The notes: a model not told the origin generated them from the letters alone. Positions 11,209-25,121 are shown, counted from the first letter of the stretch. The stretch is 64,000 nt of DNA from Casuarina equisetifolia (GCA_028551475.1 CM052361.1:23015491-23079490), one strand, 5' to 3'. Numbers and translations: made by a program.

Positions 11209-12814
11209 TCCTCCAATTCACAATGAAGTGTCTAAGAGAGAATCTGCCTTCAGATTACTGTTTGTGATTACATCAATGCTCCTTTATGTCTTATGATAGA
11301 GAGAAAAGTAAGGGAGAGGAGTGACGATTAAGCGCTTGCTTCCGGGGTTCTTGCATGGTAAATAAACAAGAACCAGAAGTCATCAAGTTGAGTACTTGTG
11401 GGCTTAATTATTACGCGTGGTAAACAGTAGGTGGTGAATTTTGTTTGCCACACGCAATTCAGGAATGGTTGAAATATGGTATGGCCAAGCTTGAAGCAAC
11501 CATGTCCTGATCTTGCTCTTCCCAGGACTCACAAAGGAATTACCTGTGATGCATACAAGCAAGTACACAACCAGCAGGAACAGGACTGATTCATAATTTA
11601 TACACATTCATAGCATTAGAAGATCTTATCATTCTACTTTTGAGACTTGGCCTCCAAATATATTTCACTTCTCACTCAAACTCTACAGCTTGTTTTCTTA
11701 ACGTACGATCAAAGGAATGAATAAAAACCATGCAAGGAGTTCCAAGCAACTAAATTTAACTTGTTAAGACTAATGTTTATTGTTTCAAATTTTCTAAATC
11801 TTACATGAAAACCTTATACATACAAAAATTAAAGTCTATTATTAGATCCACTTTTGAATAAAAATAAATTTTTTTTCACATGATATCAAAATTTAAGCTT
11901 AAGAAGCAACACTTTTTATATACCAAACTCATAATTCACAATCATTTACGAAGGGACATATTATCATGTGAATTATCTTGTTATGCTTAAACCTTATTTT
12001 AATATCATATTTATATATACATGATGAAATTATATAATCTTCATAAGAAAACTTTTTCTTACATTTAATCTACTTTTAGGTAATAATTACACTTTCCAAC
12101 ATGATTTCACCCGAGCATATAATCATCATAACGCCCTTCTCGTGTGAAAAAGAGTTTTCCATCATGCAGTAGCTTTTGAGAGACTCAACAGCCCAATGTG
12201 CAACCCTATTGCTGCCTCATTGTGCTCCCCACGGTCCAATAACAAGCTTTTGTGTGCCTTGCTTTACTACAAATATGGTGAAAATAGCAAGATCAATCTC
12301 CAAATTCCACTCTCGTCAATCTATACCAAGAGAACATTTCTTTTTCTTATATTTTACAAACTTTAATGTGTCATAACAAGTTTTAAACAATTCCGACTCA
12401 TTATTTGATTAGACACTTGTTGATACACAAAGGCAACATAAAAATGCTTCATTTGTTCTCGAAAATTCATCTCCACGCCAAGGTGGGGTTACTAAACACC
12501 AATTAAGCACCTTCTAACAACAATTTGGCTTGTTTTGATACTAAATCTCACAGAAAGATGAACCAAGTTTTGTTAGCCCGTGAGAAGGGTATTCTAACAA
12601 GCCTTGACGCTCCCTTTGTAATTTACTTGATTGGTGTACTTGTTTTGGTAAACCTCGTAGGGCTCGCCCAATGGTCTCCTTTCCCAACACAATACCCTCC
12701 AAACCGACCCGCCCACCCGTTTCTGACGGCCAAAACCGTAAATAAATTGCCAAAACCCCCTTTCTTCCTCTCTTCGAGCCCCCTTATCTCCCCCGGCTGC
12801 AAAACCCCACAGCC
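11209..12814. other. Divergent intergenic region between the LTI65-like gene and TOC75
   Basis: These 1.6 kb contain both promoters, since the genes diverge. The part near 11400-11430 carries ACGCGTGG, which resembles a coupling element of ABA-responsive promoters. The middle (11800-12100) is strongly AT-rich. The last ~150 bases before the TOC75 start are C-rich (CCTTTCTTCCTCTCTTC), like a pyrimidine-rich 5' UTR of plant housekeeping genes. Small open frames here are not supported. Confidence 0.5.
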
Positions 12815-15800
12815 ATGCGGTCCTTCGCCGCTCCGACCCATATCCAAACTCCTCCTTTGTGGTCGTCCCGGCGAACCTCGGCTACTTCCACGCCGAAACG
12901 AACCGTCCAATGCAACTTTTCGCTTCCCTCTTTTTCTTCCGCTTCTTCGTCGACCAAGAACGCTAAACCCCACCAATCTTTTTTCAAAACCCTCTCTGTC
13001 GCCTCCGTTTCGTCCCTGTTCCTTCACCTCCGCTCCATATCACCCATTCTTGGTGGGTCCGGTGGCGGAGGAGGGGGAGGAGGATTTGGAGGGTCTGGCG
13101 GCGGCGGCGGCGGCGGCGGTGGGGGTGATGGTGGAGGGTTCTGGAGAGACCTTTTCGCTCCTGCATTGGCCTTTGCGGATGAGATTCAGAATCAGGAATG
13201 GGATCCACATGGGCTCCCGGCGAACATCGTGGTCCAGCTCAGCAAGCTTAGTGGGTTTAAGAAGTACAAGGTCTCTGAGATTATGTTCTTTGACCGCCGG
13301 CGGGGGGCCATCGTCGGCACCGAGGACTCGTTCTTCGAGATGGTGTCTCTGAAGCCCGGTGGGGTTTACACGAGGAACCAGCTCCAAAAGGAGCTTGAAA
13401 CCCTAGCTACCTGTGGAATGTTCGAGAAGGTCGACATGGAGGGGAAGACCAACCCGGATGGCTCCATTGCGGTCACGATATCCTTCACGGAGAGTACGTG
13501 GCAGTCGGCGGACAAGTTCCGGTGCATCAACGTGGGGCTGATGCCGCAGTCGAAGCCGTTCGAGATGGACGCTGATATGACCGAAAAAGAGAAGATGGAG
13601 TACTATCGGAGCCTCGAGAAGGACTACAAGAGGAGAATAGACAAGGCCAAGCCGTGCCTGTTGGCACCACCGGTGCACCGGGAGATAATGCAGATGCTTA
13701 GGGAACAGGGGAAGGTCAGCGCGAGGCTGTTGCAGCGGATTCGGGACCGTGTTCAGAAATGGTACTACGATGAAGGGTATGCTTGTGCGCAGGTTGTAAA
13801 TTTCGGGAATTTGAATACAAAGGAGGTGGTTTGTGAGGTGGTGGAAGGGGATATTACGCAGGTGAACATTCAATTCCTCGATAAGCTTGGCAACATCGTC
13901 GAAGGAAATACCCAGGTTGCTGTGGTGAAAAGGGAAATGCCCAAACAGGTACTTCGTGTTTTTTTCTTTGGATGTTTTGTGTTCATTTAGTTGGTTTTTG
14001 AGTTCCTTTCACTGTGATGTGAAATGGGTAATCTGCTATTTGGGATTTTAGTGTCACACGCTTAGTTTCAAGATTTAAGGTTCCGATAGGATTCAAATTA
14101 TGTGCTTGATTCAAACTTTAAGTGGTGACTGATGCTTAGGGGTCAAATGGATTACTAATAGCTTTGGTTTCAAATGGACTATTTATTGAATGTGGCCTTC
14201 AACTGGGCCAAATTATTTAACATAGAGATGTTCAATTGGTAATTGCTTGTTTTTGTATTAGTTACGCGTTCAGTGGAGAAGCTTCAGTTTGGTGATTGAC
14301 TTGTGTTTTATGGGATCATAGAGTTGAAGTTATATGCTTGTAAATGGTTGGTTGTGAATGCAAATGTTGAGAGCGGATGATTGATTGTTTGATAATGTTT
14401 CACTTGGACTGACAGCTTCGACCAGGGCAAGTTTTTAACATTGAGGCTGGGAAGCAAGCTTTGAGGAATATAAATGGGCTTGGCTTATTTTCAAACATTG
14501 AGGTGAACCCACGGCCTGATGAGAAGAATGAGGGAGGGATTATTGTTGAAATAAAGCTTAAGGAGCTAGAACAGAAGACTGCTGAAGTTGCTACAGAGTG
14601 GAGTATTGTTCCAGGCCGTGGAGGACGTCCCACTTTGGTATACTTTTGATGATTAATATCTGTTTACACTGTCCACTGACCATTGAACTTCTGGAATTCA
14701 GTTTTGACACTTTGTTGTGCTTTCTTGTTTCTTATCTTGTGTCTGTTGTGTGTTTAGGCTTCATTGCAGCCAGGTGGAACTGTTACTTTTGAACATCGGA
14801 ATCTTGGTGGGCTAAATAGATCCATCAATGGTTCAGTGACTACTAGCAACTTCTTGAATCCCCAGGTTGGCTTACCTTAATGTATAGTTTCTCATAGCTC
14901 TGTGTCCTTCATGTTAGATATTGTATCACAAGAGTCCCAATGTAATTCTTTCTCAGGATGATCTTGCTTTCAAACTTGAGTATGTACATCCATATTTGGA
15001 TGGTGTGTATAATCCACGCAACCGAACTCTGCGAGTGAGCTGCTTCAACAGCCGGAAGTTGAGTCCAGTCTTCACTGGGGGGCCAGGGGTGGATGAAGTC
15101 CCTCCTATATGGGTTGATCGAGCTGGTGTTAAGACCAATATTACTGAGGTAATTGTGGTGCCTTTTTTTTATTTTTTAATCCGTTGCTGAGGTAAAATCT
15201 CCATGGTCATCTAATGTCTATGCCTTGCAGAACTTCACTCGTCAGAGTAAATTCACATATGGTCTTGTAATGGAAGAGATAACAACCCGTGATGAAAGCA
15301 GTCATATCTGTCCAAATGGTCAAAGGGTGTTGCCAAGTGGTGCAATTAGTGCAGATGGACCTCCAACTACCCTAAGTGACACTGGCATTGACCGAATGGC
15401 ATTTCTACAGGCAAATATTACCCGTGATAATACCAAGTTCTTAAATGGAGCTATAGTTGGTTCAAGGGATGTATTTCAGGTAAGCTTAGATGCTTGTAAT
15501 GCATAACTTCTGTTTTTTTGTTAACTCTGGGACTATATAATTCTGGTTCGAAAAGAGTGGGGGAAGATAGAAAATATATGAAGCATCCTTGGGAGGCAAT
15601 CCATCTAAGCACATATCCATATTATTTTCACCCTATACCTGTCAGGAAGTTTGTCTCTGCAAAAATTGATAGTTTCTGATTAGTTTAGCAGGCATCTGTC
15701 CTTGGTTCCAGCTACTTTGCTGGTGTTCAATGGATATAGTTCTATTATGATGGTTGGAGTTGGTGATCAGTTTGAAGTGGAAGTTTTAGTCCCCGCATAA

Positions 15801-16529
15801 AATAAAAAATAAAAAAGCTTTCATTCAGTTTGTCAAATTCTTGACTTGATGTGTTTTTCCCAAGCTAATGTGCATGTTTTATGTAAAAAATCCAGGTGGA
15901 CCAAGGCCTTGGCATCGGCAGCAAGTTTCCATTCTTTAATCGCCACCAATTAACATTGACACGATTCTTTCAGCTGAAGCAAGTCGAGGAAGGTGCTGGT
16001 AAACCACCACCACCTGTCCTTGTCCTTCATGGCCACTATGGTGGCTGTGTGGGAGACCTTCCAAGCTATGACGCTTTCACACTTGGAGGTCCATATTCTG
16101 TCAGGGGTTACAACATGGGTGAGATTGGTGCAGCCAGAAATATCCTTGAGGTACGAATTTTCGGGATACAAGTTTTGGTTAGCAGTCCTTTATCTTGTCA
16201 TCTCGGACCTGTAAATCATAAAATCTGATCATGCTTACAAGAGTTTTGGGTAAACCAATACTGATTCCTTTTCCCCATCTTACCAACAGCTAGCAGCTGA
16301 GATACGGATTCCTGTAAAAGGTACACACGTGTATGCATTTGCAGAACATGGCAATGATCTAGGAACTTCAAAGGATGTCAAAGGTAACCCAACAGAGGTG
16401 TACCGGCGACTGGGTCATGGATCTTCTTATGGTGCCGGTGTCAAGCTTGGTCTAGTACGAGCCGAGTATGCTGTGGATCACAACTCTGGCACGGGTGCAT
16501 TTTTCTTCCGATTTGGAGAGCGGTTCTAA
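12815..16529 (+). CDS. TOC75: TOC75, chloroplast outer-envelope protein import channel, seven exons
   Basis: Exons 12815-13948, 14416-14637, 14758-14865, 14957-15148, 15231-15479, 15896-16150 and 16290-16529 join in phase 0 at every GT-AG junction to give 799 aa, close to the ~809-818 aa of known TOC75 proteins. The N-terminus is a serine/proline-rich transit peptide (1 to ~60). A polyglycine tract follows at 80-108, which in this family stops transfer and keeps the protein in the envelope. APALAFA at 115-121 is next and resembles the second, signal-peptidase-type cleavage site. POTRA repeats then occupy roughly 145-450. The C-terminal half is an Omp85-type beta-barrel (GGPYSVRGYNMGE is the conserved loop-6-type RGY motif, exon 6) and ends in phenylalanine (FRFGERF). 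The product forms the pore through which precursor proteins enter plastids. The polyglycine codons (GGN runs) make 13060-13135 a GC-rich island. Confidence 0.97.
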
Positions 16530-16638
16530 GATGCGGTTGACTTAATAATTTTCATTTGAGTACATTCTGTTCATTAGATTTTGGGATAATCTGCTGAAAT
16601 TTTCTGTTGTCTCGCTAAGGCTTTTTGAGATACTTGAA

Positions 16639-16669
<31 letters not shown>

Positions 16670-17054
16670 GAGTGAGAGTGGGAAGCCCTTATAATTTTGT
16701 TCTTAATGTTACTTGAATCATTTCGACAACTTTGTGAGGGATGCGTGATGATCTATACCTAAAGGGAAAGTAAAGTGGCTCCTTTTAGTGCCACGTTTTT
16801 TAACAATGAAATCATACTCTTTTCATGGTAGTAGCCAAAAGAAGAGTTTTAGTTACAAATCAGCTTTTGCTGAAGAGCTTTTTGTTTCTTTTAAGCGGTT
16901 GCATATCTATGATGTACAAGCTCATGTCTCACAATGTCAATGTCCCAAAGTCGTGGTTCTCGAATATCTTCCCTTGGAAACTCCTCTATAAACGGTAGCA
17001 AATGAGGCCTTAAAGTCGCTTCAAGATGGCTCAAAGCATAGTTGCATTTCACTG
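16530..17054. other. Convergent 3' flanks of TOC75 and the J-domain gene
   Basis: These 525 bases hold the TOC75 3' UTR, a 26-base (AT) microsatellite at 16644-16669, and the 3' UTR of the minus-strand J-domain gene. Sequence from ~16890 (GATGTACAAGCTCATG) recurs near 40390, 29130 and 61360, downstream of the J pseudogenes. This marks the left edge of the duplicated unit. Confidence 0.6.
16644..16669. repeat. (AT)13 microsatellite
   Basis: Perfect AT dinucleotide run in the TOC75 3' flank. Such tracts are usually polymorphic in length. Confidence 0.95.
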
Positions 17055-20000
17055 CTACAGACCCAATTCCTTCTTCAATCGAGCAAGAGTAGCTTCTATA
17101 TCATCGATATTCTCAACAATGCTGCTCCCCTCGCCAGCTTTATCTTGGCTAATATTTTCTGGCCTTTCTGTCCCAGGCGTCCTAGAAGAATCGGTCTTCC
17201 CAGGTCCTCTATCGATGCTGTATGAATCACCCTCTTCATCAGTTATGTTGAGTTCTTTCTCAAGGAATTCCACAAATTCCTCTCCAATTTCCTGTCAAGT
17301 GAAAATACAACAATTTTTCACTGTAAATCAAATCTGAAATTTTTGAAAGATATTTCTTAGAAAAATTATCAGATGATTATGTTCATATAGACAATACAAC
17401 GGAAAATGTCAATAACGTCTTACCGCTAATTCTTCCCATAGGCTTTTTGGCTTTCCTTGTGAAGCAGCAGTCGCTTCCCAGTTACGGAATTCTTCGTCAA
17501 GATCTCTGAAGAAGTCCCCTGTAACATCAAATCTAGTATTAAACCTCAATGTCAAAGTAAACTGCGACCTCAAAGAGAAAAGACAATAGCTTCCAACAAC
17601 GATTCAGCACAATTCAGCCCACACGGTCTGCCAGGGATGACATATCTACCTGTTGTTATTTGAACATCCCTCAAAAAATTACCTGCAGCATAAAGGGGTT
17701 AATGATAAGAACATAGAGAACAAATCTGAATTGTATGATGATAAGATAGAAGGCCAGAAGATGTTTTCTACAGGCACTTCGTCCTCTTTCCTTTTGAACC
17801 ACAAAAAATAAATAAAATAAAAAGATCTTGTAGATGACATAAAAATAGTTGGATGACATGTAAGGAATCAAGGGGTAACAAGGAAATCAAAGGTGCAGGA
17901 GACTCAGAACCATTAGAGTATGCCCAGCAGGAAGTGTATGCAAATATGTAACGAAGGGGAAAGACTTCTGGTTCAGAGGCTCATTAGAGATTTCCTTTAT
18001 GTCAAAAGGGGTCTAAGTTGTTAATTCAAGCATCATAGTCCATCTAGACACTCTTTCAAAACTTTCTGTTGCAAAATGTAGTTGGTTGGATGGTTAGGAG
18101 AAAATTTGACTGGTCGATCGGCCCAAGAGATCTCATTCATTAGAAATTCCACTGAACTAGCATGTCACTAGATGGGTGGTGGTAATGCCATCAGTGCAGC
18201 AGTTTCTCATTTTCACTGATTAGATCTCTCAGTGAATATACACCCTTCATCACATAAACAGTAAGTTATAAAAGAGTAAATGGAGTACAATATGCATAGG
18301 AGCTTACAAATTCATAACATTAGTAGGATTTGATTAGGAATATAGGTCATTACCAAACCCATAAAACTCTTCTTCATCTTGTCCTTTTCTACTTTGGCTT
18401 CTTTCAGCACCAGGATAGGAATAATCAGACTTGCTATTTCCAGTGTCATATTTCCTCCGAGATTTAGAACCCTGTAATGTACTGTATGCATGCTTAATCC
18501 TCATAAATTTCTCCTGTGCATTTGCCTGTGTACCAAAACAGTTTGCAATATTAGCATAATTTATCTGTATACTAATAAAAAGATTAGATTTGGGTTAGCA
18601 ACATATAATCACTTTGCCACCTTTATCGCGATATATGCCAAAGGAAAAATGGAAGAGCATAAAACTTGAACTTGGCCATATCTTACAAGGTAATGTGCCT
18701 ACTAGTAGGCAGTTGTGTCATCAAATACAAAACTACAATTGAACTCATGGTAGAACAAGATAAACTGCCAAAAAAAAACTAGATACACCAAAATACTTCT
18801 TGGCTTCTCTTTTAAAGCACCCAAATGCATAGCAATAAGAAACAGCAGGACCTAAGCTGATAGTATCAAGAATGTCAGTCAAAATCAGGGAAACAAGTTC
18901 GAGATCATGAGGGATGCTCAACTAGTTTCTCAGTTTAGTTGGACATGGCCAATGTCATTCATGAGGAGGAGTGGCACCTGCTTAAAGTCTAGCAACATAA
19001 ATATGAGATATTTTTAGATATTTTTAGATACTTTTAGGTAGGTTAAAAGAAATAAGAAGCATATGAGGTAACACACGCACACACAAAAATATAATAATAA
19101 TAAATAAATAAATAAATTTGTACACCCACTTCGGGAGGTCACTAGTTATTCTCGGTATAAGCATATCAGTATGGTAAATATTAAACTATGTAGTTTTTGA
19201 TCAAACTGCCAATTTTCTTCTCCATTCCCTAGGTATGAGATTTGAGCATGAACATAGTAAAGAAAGACTAGAACAAAAACCGTAGCAAGTTTTAATCCTC
19301 TTTCTAGCGGAGACACTTAAAACTTACATATCTAAAGCGTTTCTAGAGCTCTTCTCTGAATTCTGAAGTGTCCTTGATGATGACTGTTTAGCATGGTTGC
19401 TTAAAGTTAATCACTAATCCTTTCATCCTCAGGAATGCCATATTAGCAAATGGCAGAATCTGTTTGGAATAACCATTATAAAAGGAAAGATAGATACTTA
19501 AAGAAAGTTTCGTGTCTCACGTAGAGATGATCATCTAATTGATTGTCTTACCCTTGGATTAGTGAATTTGATCAAATTTCCAGTCTGAAGGAATACCGCC
19601 ATTATTGCAGACAGAGGCAACTAAGCATGCTTGTTAAGGCAAAATAATCAAAAAGCAACATTTGGGTTTTGTTAAATTGCTTAAGAGATGTTTGGTGTGT
19701 TTTTCTCAGTACGGAGATTTCACTATTTATCAAGTCACCGACATAACAAAATTTATTTATTGCAGATTGCTTTGGGCTAAATGTTTATATTTCGTTGCCA
19801 TTCTAAGAGGAATCCCCAATGTTTTGCAGGTAACTGACCCTAAACATCCTTCTTTAGAGTGAATTTGTTCAGAACTCAAAATTTCTCAAACAAAGTCATC
19901 TACTTTGAATATATGCAGCGAAATCCCATATAAACCGTGACAAAAAGCAAAACACGAATTTTATAGTACAGAGCTGTTAATTCAGCAAATTACCTCCTTA

Positions 20001-20299
20001 TTGACATCAGGATGATACTTCAGAGCAAGTTTACGATAAGCCTTCTTGATTTCGTCCACAGTTGCAGAGGGAGGTACCCCCAAAACCTCATGAGGAGACT
20101 CCCTGCGACTCGCTCTCAAAGGGATAACACTACTTATTCTTGCCTTCTGCTTGTAACTCCAGAATCTGCAGATGGGTGTCGAAGATTTGGGTTGGTTTTG
20201 CAAAGAGACAAGCGAAAAGTAAGGAAGAGACCTGAAGCAAAGGTGAGAGAAATAGGGAAGGGTGGCGTGTGGTTTCAGAGGCAGAGCCACTCCATGCAT
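17055..20299 (-). CDS. Plastid-type J-domain (DnaJ-like) protein, five exons; the only intact copy in the array
   Basis: Exons on the minus strand are 19994-20299, 18354-18525, 17650-17682, 17424-17518 and 17055-17291. They are all GT-AG with compatible phases and give 280 aa. Residues 1 to ~65 are rich in Ser, Arg and Leu with few acids, like a plastid or mitochondrial transit peptide. The J domain runs about 68-130 ([20 protein letters not shown]), with the HPD tripeptide that stimulates Hsp70 at 96-98, and is split by an intron just after VNKE. Downstream there is no Gly/Phe region or zinc finger, so it is a type III J-protein. The C-terminal half is acidic and ends in a short coiled-coil-like stretch ([12 protein letters not shown]). 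An upstream in-frame ATG exists at 20485. I chose MHG at 20299 because the paralogues preserve it and the transit peptide starts there. It resembles single-copy chloroplast DnaJ-domain proteins of eudicots; the client is unknown. Confidence 0.88.
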
Positions 20300-20987
20300 G
20301 TTGGTGAAGTAATCTGTGAATCTTTCAGTGCTTGTGTCATGAAGATTCTGGTTGAGACATGCCGCGCTTTGGATTTGGAGTTCTCCGCCTCCGGCCACGT
20401 TCCTTCGCCATTGGCCCGGTTCTTCCTGATGTGCATAGATCACAACCCTCTGACGGTCACAAATGGCTGTCGGATAGGGTCCCATATACTTACTCGACCT
20501 CTTACAACTGTCGTTTACAAATCAAATAGCTACTATACGACAGCTCCTAACTGTGACTTTCCATGCTATAAAATTAAGGTTTTGATCTCCAAAATGTCTT
20601 TTCAAGAGAATATTTTCTTTTTATCATTTAAGGAAAGTGAAAAAAAAAGAGAGTAAATTTCAGAGGTCGTGATTTTTATACAATCATATTCAATTACCAC
20701 CTTCTTTCTCGATATTTCTTCATCCTCAAAAACGAAAAAAGAAAAATCGATCATTTAACCCTTGAAAACTTTGCTCTCGAGGTTAGAAAAGTGAGTAATT
20801 AACAAACAAGCCACCAACAATAAATATCAGACAACTAATTCAGTAATATGGATCGTCAAATACAAATATCATGCCTTAAGATGATAGCAGCCTTCACACA
20901 TGGATTCATATTTTATTTTTACATGAAACTAAAACAAAAAAGAGCTAGTCTTGTTAAAACCTTGGAAGCTACATCTCGTAGGTATAG
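20300..20987 (-). promoter_or_regulatory. J-gene promoter / RLP 3' spacer, repeated in every array unit
   Basis: This spacer contains the J-gene 5' UTR and promoter and the downstream flank of the next RLP. Phrases such as CTAACTGTGACTTTCCATGC and GAAAACTTTGCTCT recur at 32640-32920, 43880-44110, 49880-50110 and 53720-53960, so the whole spacer is part of the duplicated unit. No separate gene is seen. Confidence 0.6.
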
Positions 20988-23900
20988 CTAGTGGCTCAAC
21001 TCTTTATTTATGGATCTTTGGCTTCCAAAGCATTCTTTGTCACAACAAAGATGGTCAATGGAAGATCTAAACAAAATGTTGTCGACGTATTCATAAAAAG
21101 ATATTCTCCATCTCTTCCAAAACATAAGGGGCCAAATTTTAACCCTAAAACCAAAGATAAATCCTAATTCAACACTTGTGTACTTCCACTCAATTGTTAC
21201 CTGAGATTTCAAATGAATTGTTTCATGCTTTGGGGGTGAAGATCTTGGCTCATTTTGTGTGCATTTGGATTTCAAAGGAAGGCCACATAATTTTTTGTTC
21301 CCTTTAAATGAGACCTTTTAAATGAAGAAATTGTTTGGCTTATGGAATTAGACCTTTTGAATGATTGAATGAAAGGTTGAGAACGGATAAAAAGATAAGA
21401 CCAATAGAAAGTTGCTCTGGAATCTTACCAATAAGCTCGTTGCTTGATAAATCTAATAACTCAAGTTGGCTTAAATTTCTTAATGATGAAGGGATTTGTC
21501 CTATGAAGATATTGTGTGATAAGTTGAAAATGTATAACATCTTCAGTCTTCCTAATTCTTTAGGTATAGGACCACCAATATTGTTGCATGAAAAGTATAA
21601 GGATAGTGTTTTCAATTTCGATCTTCTCCATCTCTCTCTTTGCACCTTTGATTGTCAATATAACCTTATCATCATAATAATGATAATTATAAAATATAAA
21701 AAATAATGAAGGTCATCAAGCTCTAGATGGTCGTCATGTGTATCTTCCATTGTTGCCTTCAAGTGGACAGAAACATTATTGGAAGCTTCCCACTAAACTT
21801 GTTTGAAGTAATGTCTACAATTTGAAGCATTGACCATAATTCGGTATACTTGGGATAAGTAATACTTCCATAAAATTTGTTAGATCGCAAAATAAGGACT
21901 TTTAACATGTTTGTGTTCTTCAAGTAAAATGAGAAGTTACCTTTGATATGATTATACCCAATATTCAATAACTGTAAGCTTACATAATTTGCCAAAAATT
22001 TTGGTAACTCTTCTTCTAATTGATTTTCATCAAGAGCAAAACTTTCTAAGCTACATTTATCTTAAATTGTATCAACAATGGTGCCATTGAGGTTGTTTAT
22101 TCCTAAATTCAATACCTGAAGAGTTTCACTCATCTCAATTATGCATTAGGGAATTATACCACTTAATAAATTTTTAGATAAATCTAGAATGGCAAGAATT
22201 ATGGCATTACATATCAATCTAAGGACGGTACCATAAAGTTTATTATTTGAAAAGGATATGATGTCTATGAAACCAAGGGAGTTGCCAATGTTAACTGGTA
22301 TGATAGAATGGAAATTATTTATTGAAAAGTCCAAGTATGTGATGGATGGGAAAATTGGGAGTTACTCTTGGAATTGGTCAATGTAGGTCTAGGAAGCTCA
22401 AAGAAGAAAGATTAAGGACATGTTTACTTAGAGTACCCAAATTATTATAAGTGAGATTTACATAATTGAGACTAGGATTTTCCTAAAACTAGGAAGGTAT
22501 ATCTCTATAGATTTGGTTACCAGAGAGATTTATTGAGAATAATCTAGATTGGTTTCTTAAGAAATCAAGCAACACTTTTAATTTACAATAATCCAAGTCC
22601 ACCATTTCTATTTGGGAAATTGAGGGCAATAAAGCATTTAAACCATCATACTTAATTGACAAGTTACTATGTGAAAGATCTAACACCACAAGATTTCTTA
22701 ACTTTTAGATGACGTTAAGTTAAAAACTACTATTGAAGTTGTTTCCATAAAATGAAAGGCTCAGAAGGTCCCTAAATTCAAAGATATATGTAGGTATTGG
22801 CCTTTTAAGTTGATTGTGAAATAAATCAAGCACCTTTAATGGACAAGAAGAAATATTGGAGAATTCATTAAGTCAACCAAAAAATTGATTGTTGAAAAGC
22901 CATAAAACCCATAATGATTAACTAGGGAATAGAGAACTTAGGATCTTACCATTCAATAAATTGTTATTCAAATCAAGATACATCAAATTATAAAGTTCTT
23001 CCCATTGAGTAGAAATAATTTGACCATTTAAGTTATTGTTAGAAAGGTTTATAAAAGTCAAATTCTTGGCTTTATGAAATGATTTAAATGATCCATTGAA
23101 ATTATTGTATGCTAAGTCCAAGTAGGTCAAGTGTGGGAGGTTTGGCATTAGGTTTGAAATTGATCCATTGAATATATTTCCTGATATTTCCAAAGTGACC
23201 AATTGTCTAAGGCTTGTTATGGAGTTTGGAATTAACCTATTGAATATATTTCTTGATATTTTTTAAAGAGATCAATTGCGTGAGGGTTACAATTGAGTTT
23301 GGAATTGATCCACTAAATCTATTGCCCAATATGTCCAAAGAGACTAGTTATGTAAGGCTTGCAATTAAGTTTAGATTTAATCCATTAAAATTGCAACCTC
23401 AGAGCAACATGGTTTGAAGAGATCTATTTAGGCAAAACTCTAGCAAAGAACCTTGAAATACTTCATTATGCGACATATCAAGCATTTTTAGTGTGGACAC
23501 TTGGAAGATCTTTTCTAAAAATTTAACATTTAACTCATAATGAGATAAACCCAAAGATATCAATGGACCTTCAAAATAACGATAAGTAGATAAATCAAGA
23601 ATAACAAACTTTGTCAATTGTGAAATAATGATAGGAATATGCCTAGCAAAGCCAACATAAGATAGGTTTATAATTTAAATTTACCAACTTATCAAACTCC
23701 GATGGGATTTGCATATTGTTGAAGTCATTATATGCCAAATTCAAACTCTAAAGATGTTGAAGACAAAAGAAACTACTTGAATCATTAAGCCCACCTAAGA
23801 TGTATTCCTTTATCAAGTTGAGGCGAATAACACGTCCATCATTGCATGTTATGCTTCCTCGTAAACAACATTCAACACTTTGATTCCACTAAGTAAGTTT

Positions 23901-24059
23901 TGTGGAGAAAGTAAGATTGAATACAAGGTCATTTTTCAGTTGGAGCAACAATGATGTTTGATTTTCAAAACATTGGCTAGACACCGCAAAGACATTAAAG
24001 GTAAGGAGAAGTGTGCAAAAGGACATTAAGAGCACACATGAAAGGAATGGAGTTCTCAT
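20988..24059 (-). pseudogene. RLP-A: Cf-9/Ve1-type receptor-like protein pseudogene
   Basis: From the ATG at 24059 the reading starts with a signal peptide and an LRR N-cap like the intact RLP at 54-57 kb, then hits an in-frame stop within the first 70 codons (around 23888). Leucine-rich repeats follow in all three minus-strand frames over 3 kb, with many stops and frameshifts. The 3' end keeps the juxtamembrane and tail signature WKYTSVELGFIFGF and FWKRWRISFYEYVDN. The normal stop has been lost by frame change, so the last open piece runs on to 20988. This copy is clearly non-functional and is the most decayed of the full-length copies. Confidence 0.9.
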
Positions 24060-24874
24060 TGTATGTTATGACAAGAGACATCCACACAATGAAAGGATGA
24101 AAAGGTGACAAACTTATAATGCATTCATGAGGGTAGACTCCTAAGGACATGGTCTTTGTGATTTGTGACTCCAAGTCTTGGCCAGCTAGAAATCAACTAT
24201 AAATTGTATGCAACACTAGCTCGAAACGTGGTTTGGGAGGTTGAAGAAGAAGAAATGAAGCCCATGTGATGGAGACATGGCCATGTTGATGATTCTTGTT
24301 GGAATCATAAATGGACTTATGAATGCCAAAAATTAGAACGTTGAGTTAAAAAAAAAAGACATTTAGAACAAGCAAGAAGAAGGAAAGAAAGGAGGAATGG
24401 GGATGATTAGCTCAAAAAGGGAAATTCTACCGCCTATCATGCAACTCATTTTGAATGCAATATAAGTCTAGTCCAACTAATGAAGTTTGATAGTTTGTGA
24501 CTAAAAATTGTGAAGAAGACTCACAATAGTCGTGTTTTACCAAGAAAATAAAGAACAGAGAAGAAAAAACCTAATCCATTTAACAAAGATAATGGAGAAA
24601 CTACATTAAGCTTTTTGGTTGCACTTTAAAACTTATTTCCAATAAGAACCATCAAGAATAACCATGTAAAAAATACACTTCCTGTCGATGAATAACAGTC
24701 ATAGGTACGAAAATTTTTTATGAACAAGAGGGTAAAGTCCATAGATGGTAGACAATAGCAATTGGACTTGTTGAATGGGAGATTGAGGAAGAAGTTAGTA
24801 ATCCACTAGAGCTCACAGGCAAAATCACTTTGTACCTTTTCAAATACAAAGGTCACATTGCCTACCATTATTAT
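24060..24874. other. Upstream region of RLP-A
   Basis: This is the former promoter. Phrases such as GAAATGAAGC, GGAAATTCTACC, GCAACTCATT and GCAATATAAG recur upstream of the other RLPs (38640-38900, 56800-56900). The copia element inserted at its far end. No gene is seen. Confidence 0.55.
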
Positions 24875-25121
24875 TGTTAGAGATACGGTTGCCCTAGTAT
24901 TTTCTCTTCCCATGTTGAGATAGATTACAATATTCTAGCTATGGCATAGATCTCCATTGTATACGGAAATTATCATTTGTATTTAATTGTAGTTATTCTT
25001 TCTTTAGTCCACTTCATATATTATAAGTAAGATATCTTGTAACTATGTTTTCTCAAACAATACAACATAGAATTTCCCAAGTCCACATTTCTTAACATTG
25101 CTTCCTCTCTATTTCCTATCA
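24875..25121 (+). repeat. 5' LTR of the copia element
   Basis: Starts TGTTAG and ends TATCA, with the PBS-like sequence immediately after. Its partner is 28092-28338. Confidence 0.9.

Noticed and set aside
12525..13352. 275-codon plus frame overlapping the TOC75 start
   Set aside because: Another frame of the same exon, proline- and arginine-rich because of the GGN codons, with no family resemblance.
12541..13387. Several long minus-strand open frames opposite the TOC75 first exon
   Set aside because: They are shadows produced by the GC-rich, stop-poor first exon. The plus-strand frame matches TOC75 over its whole length.
20012..20656. 214-codon plus frame, with similar frames at 32199, 43254, 53218 and 63567
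   Set aside because: Antisense of the J exon 1 and its upstream region. It recurs only because the unit is duplicated. The minus strand has the J domain and splice sites.
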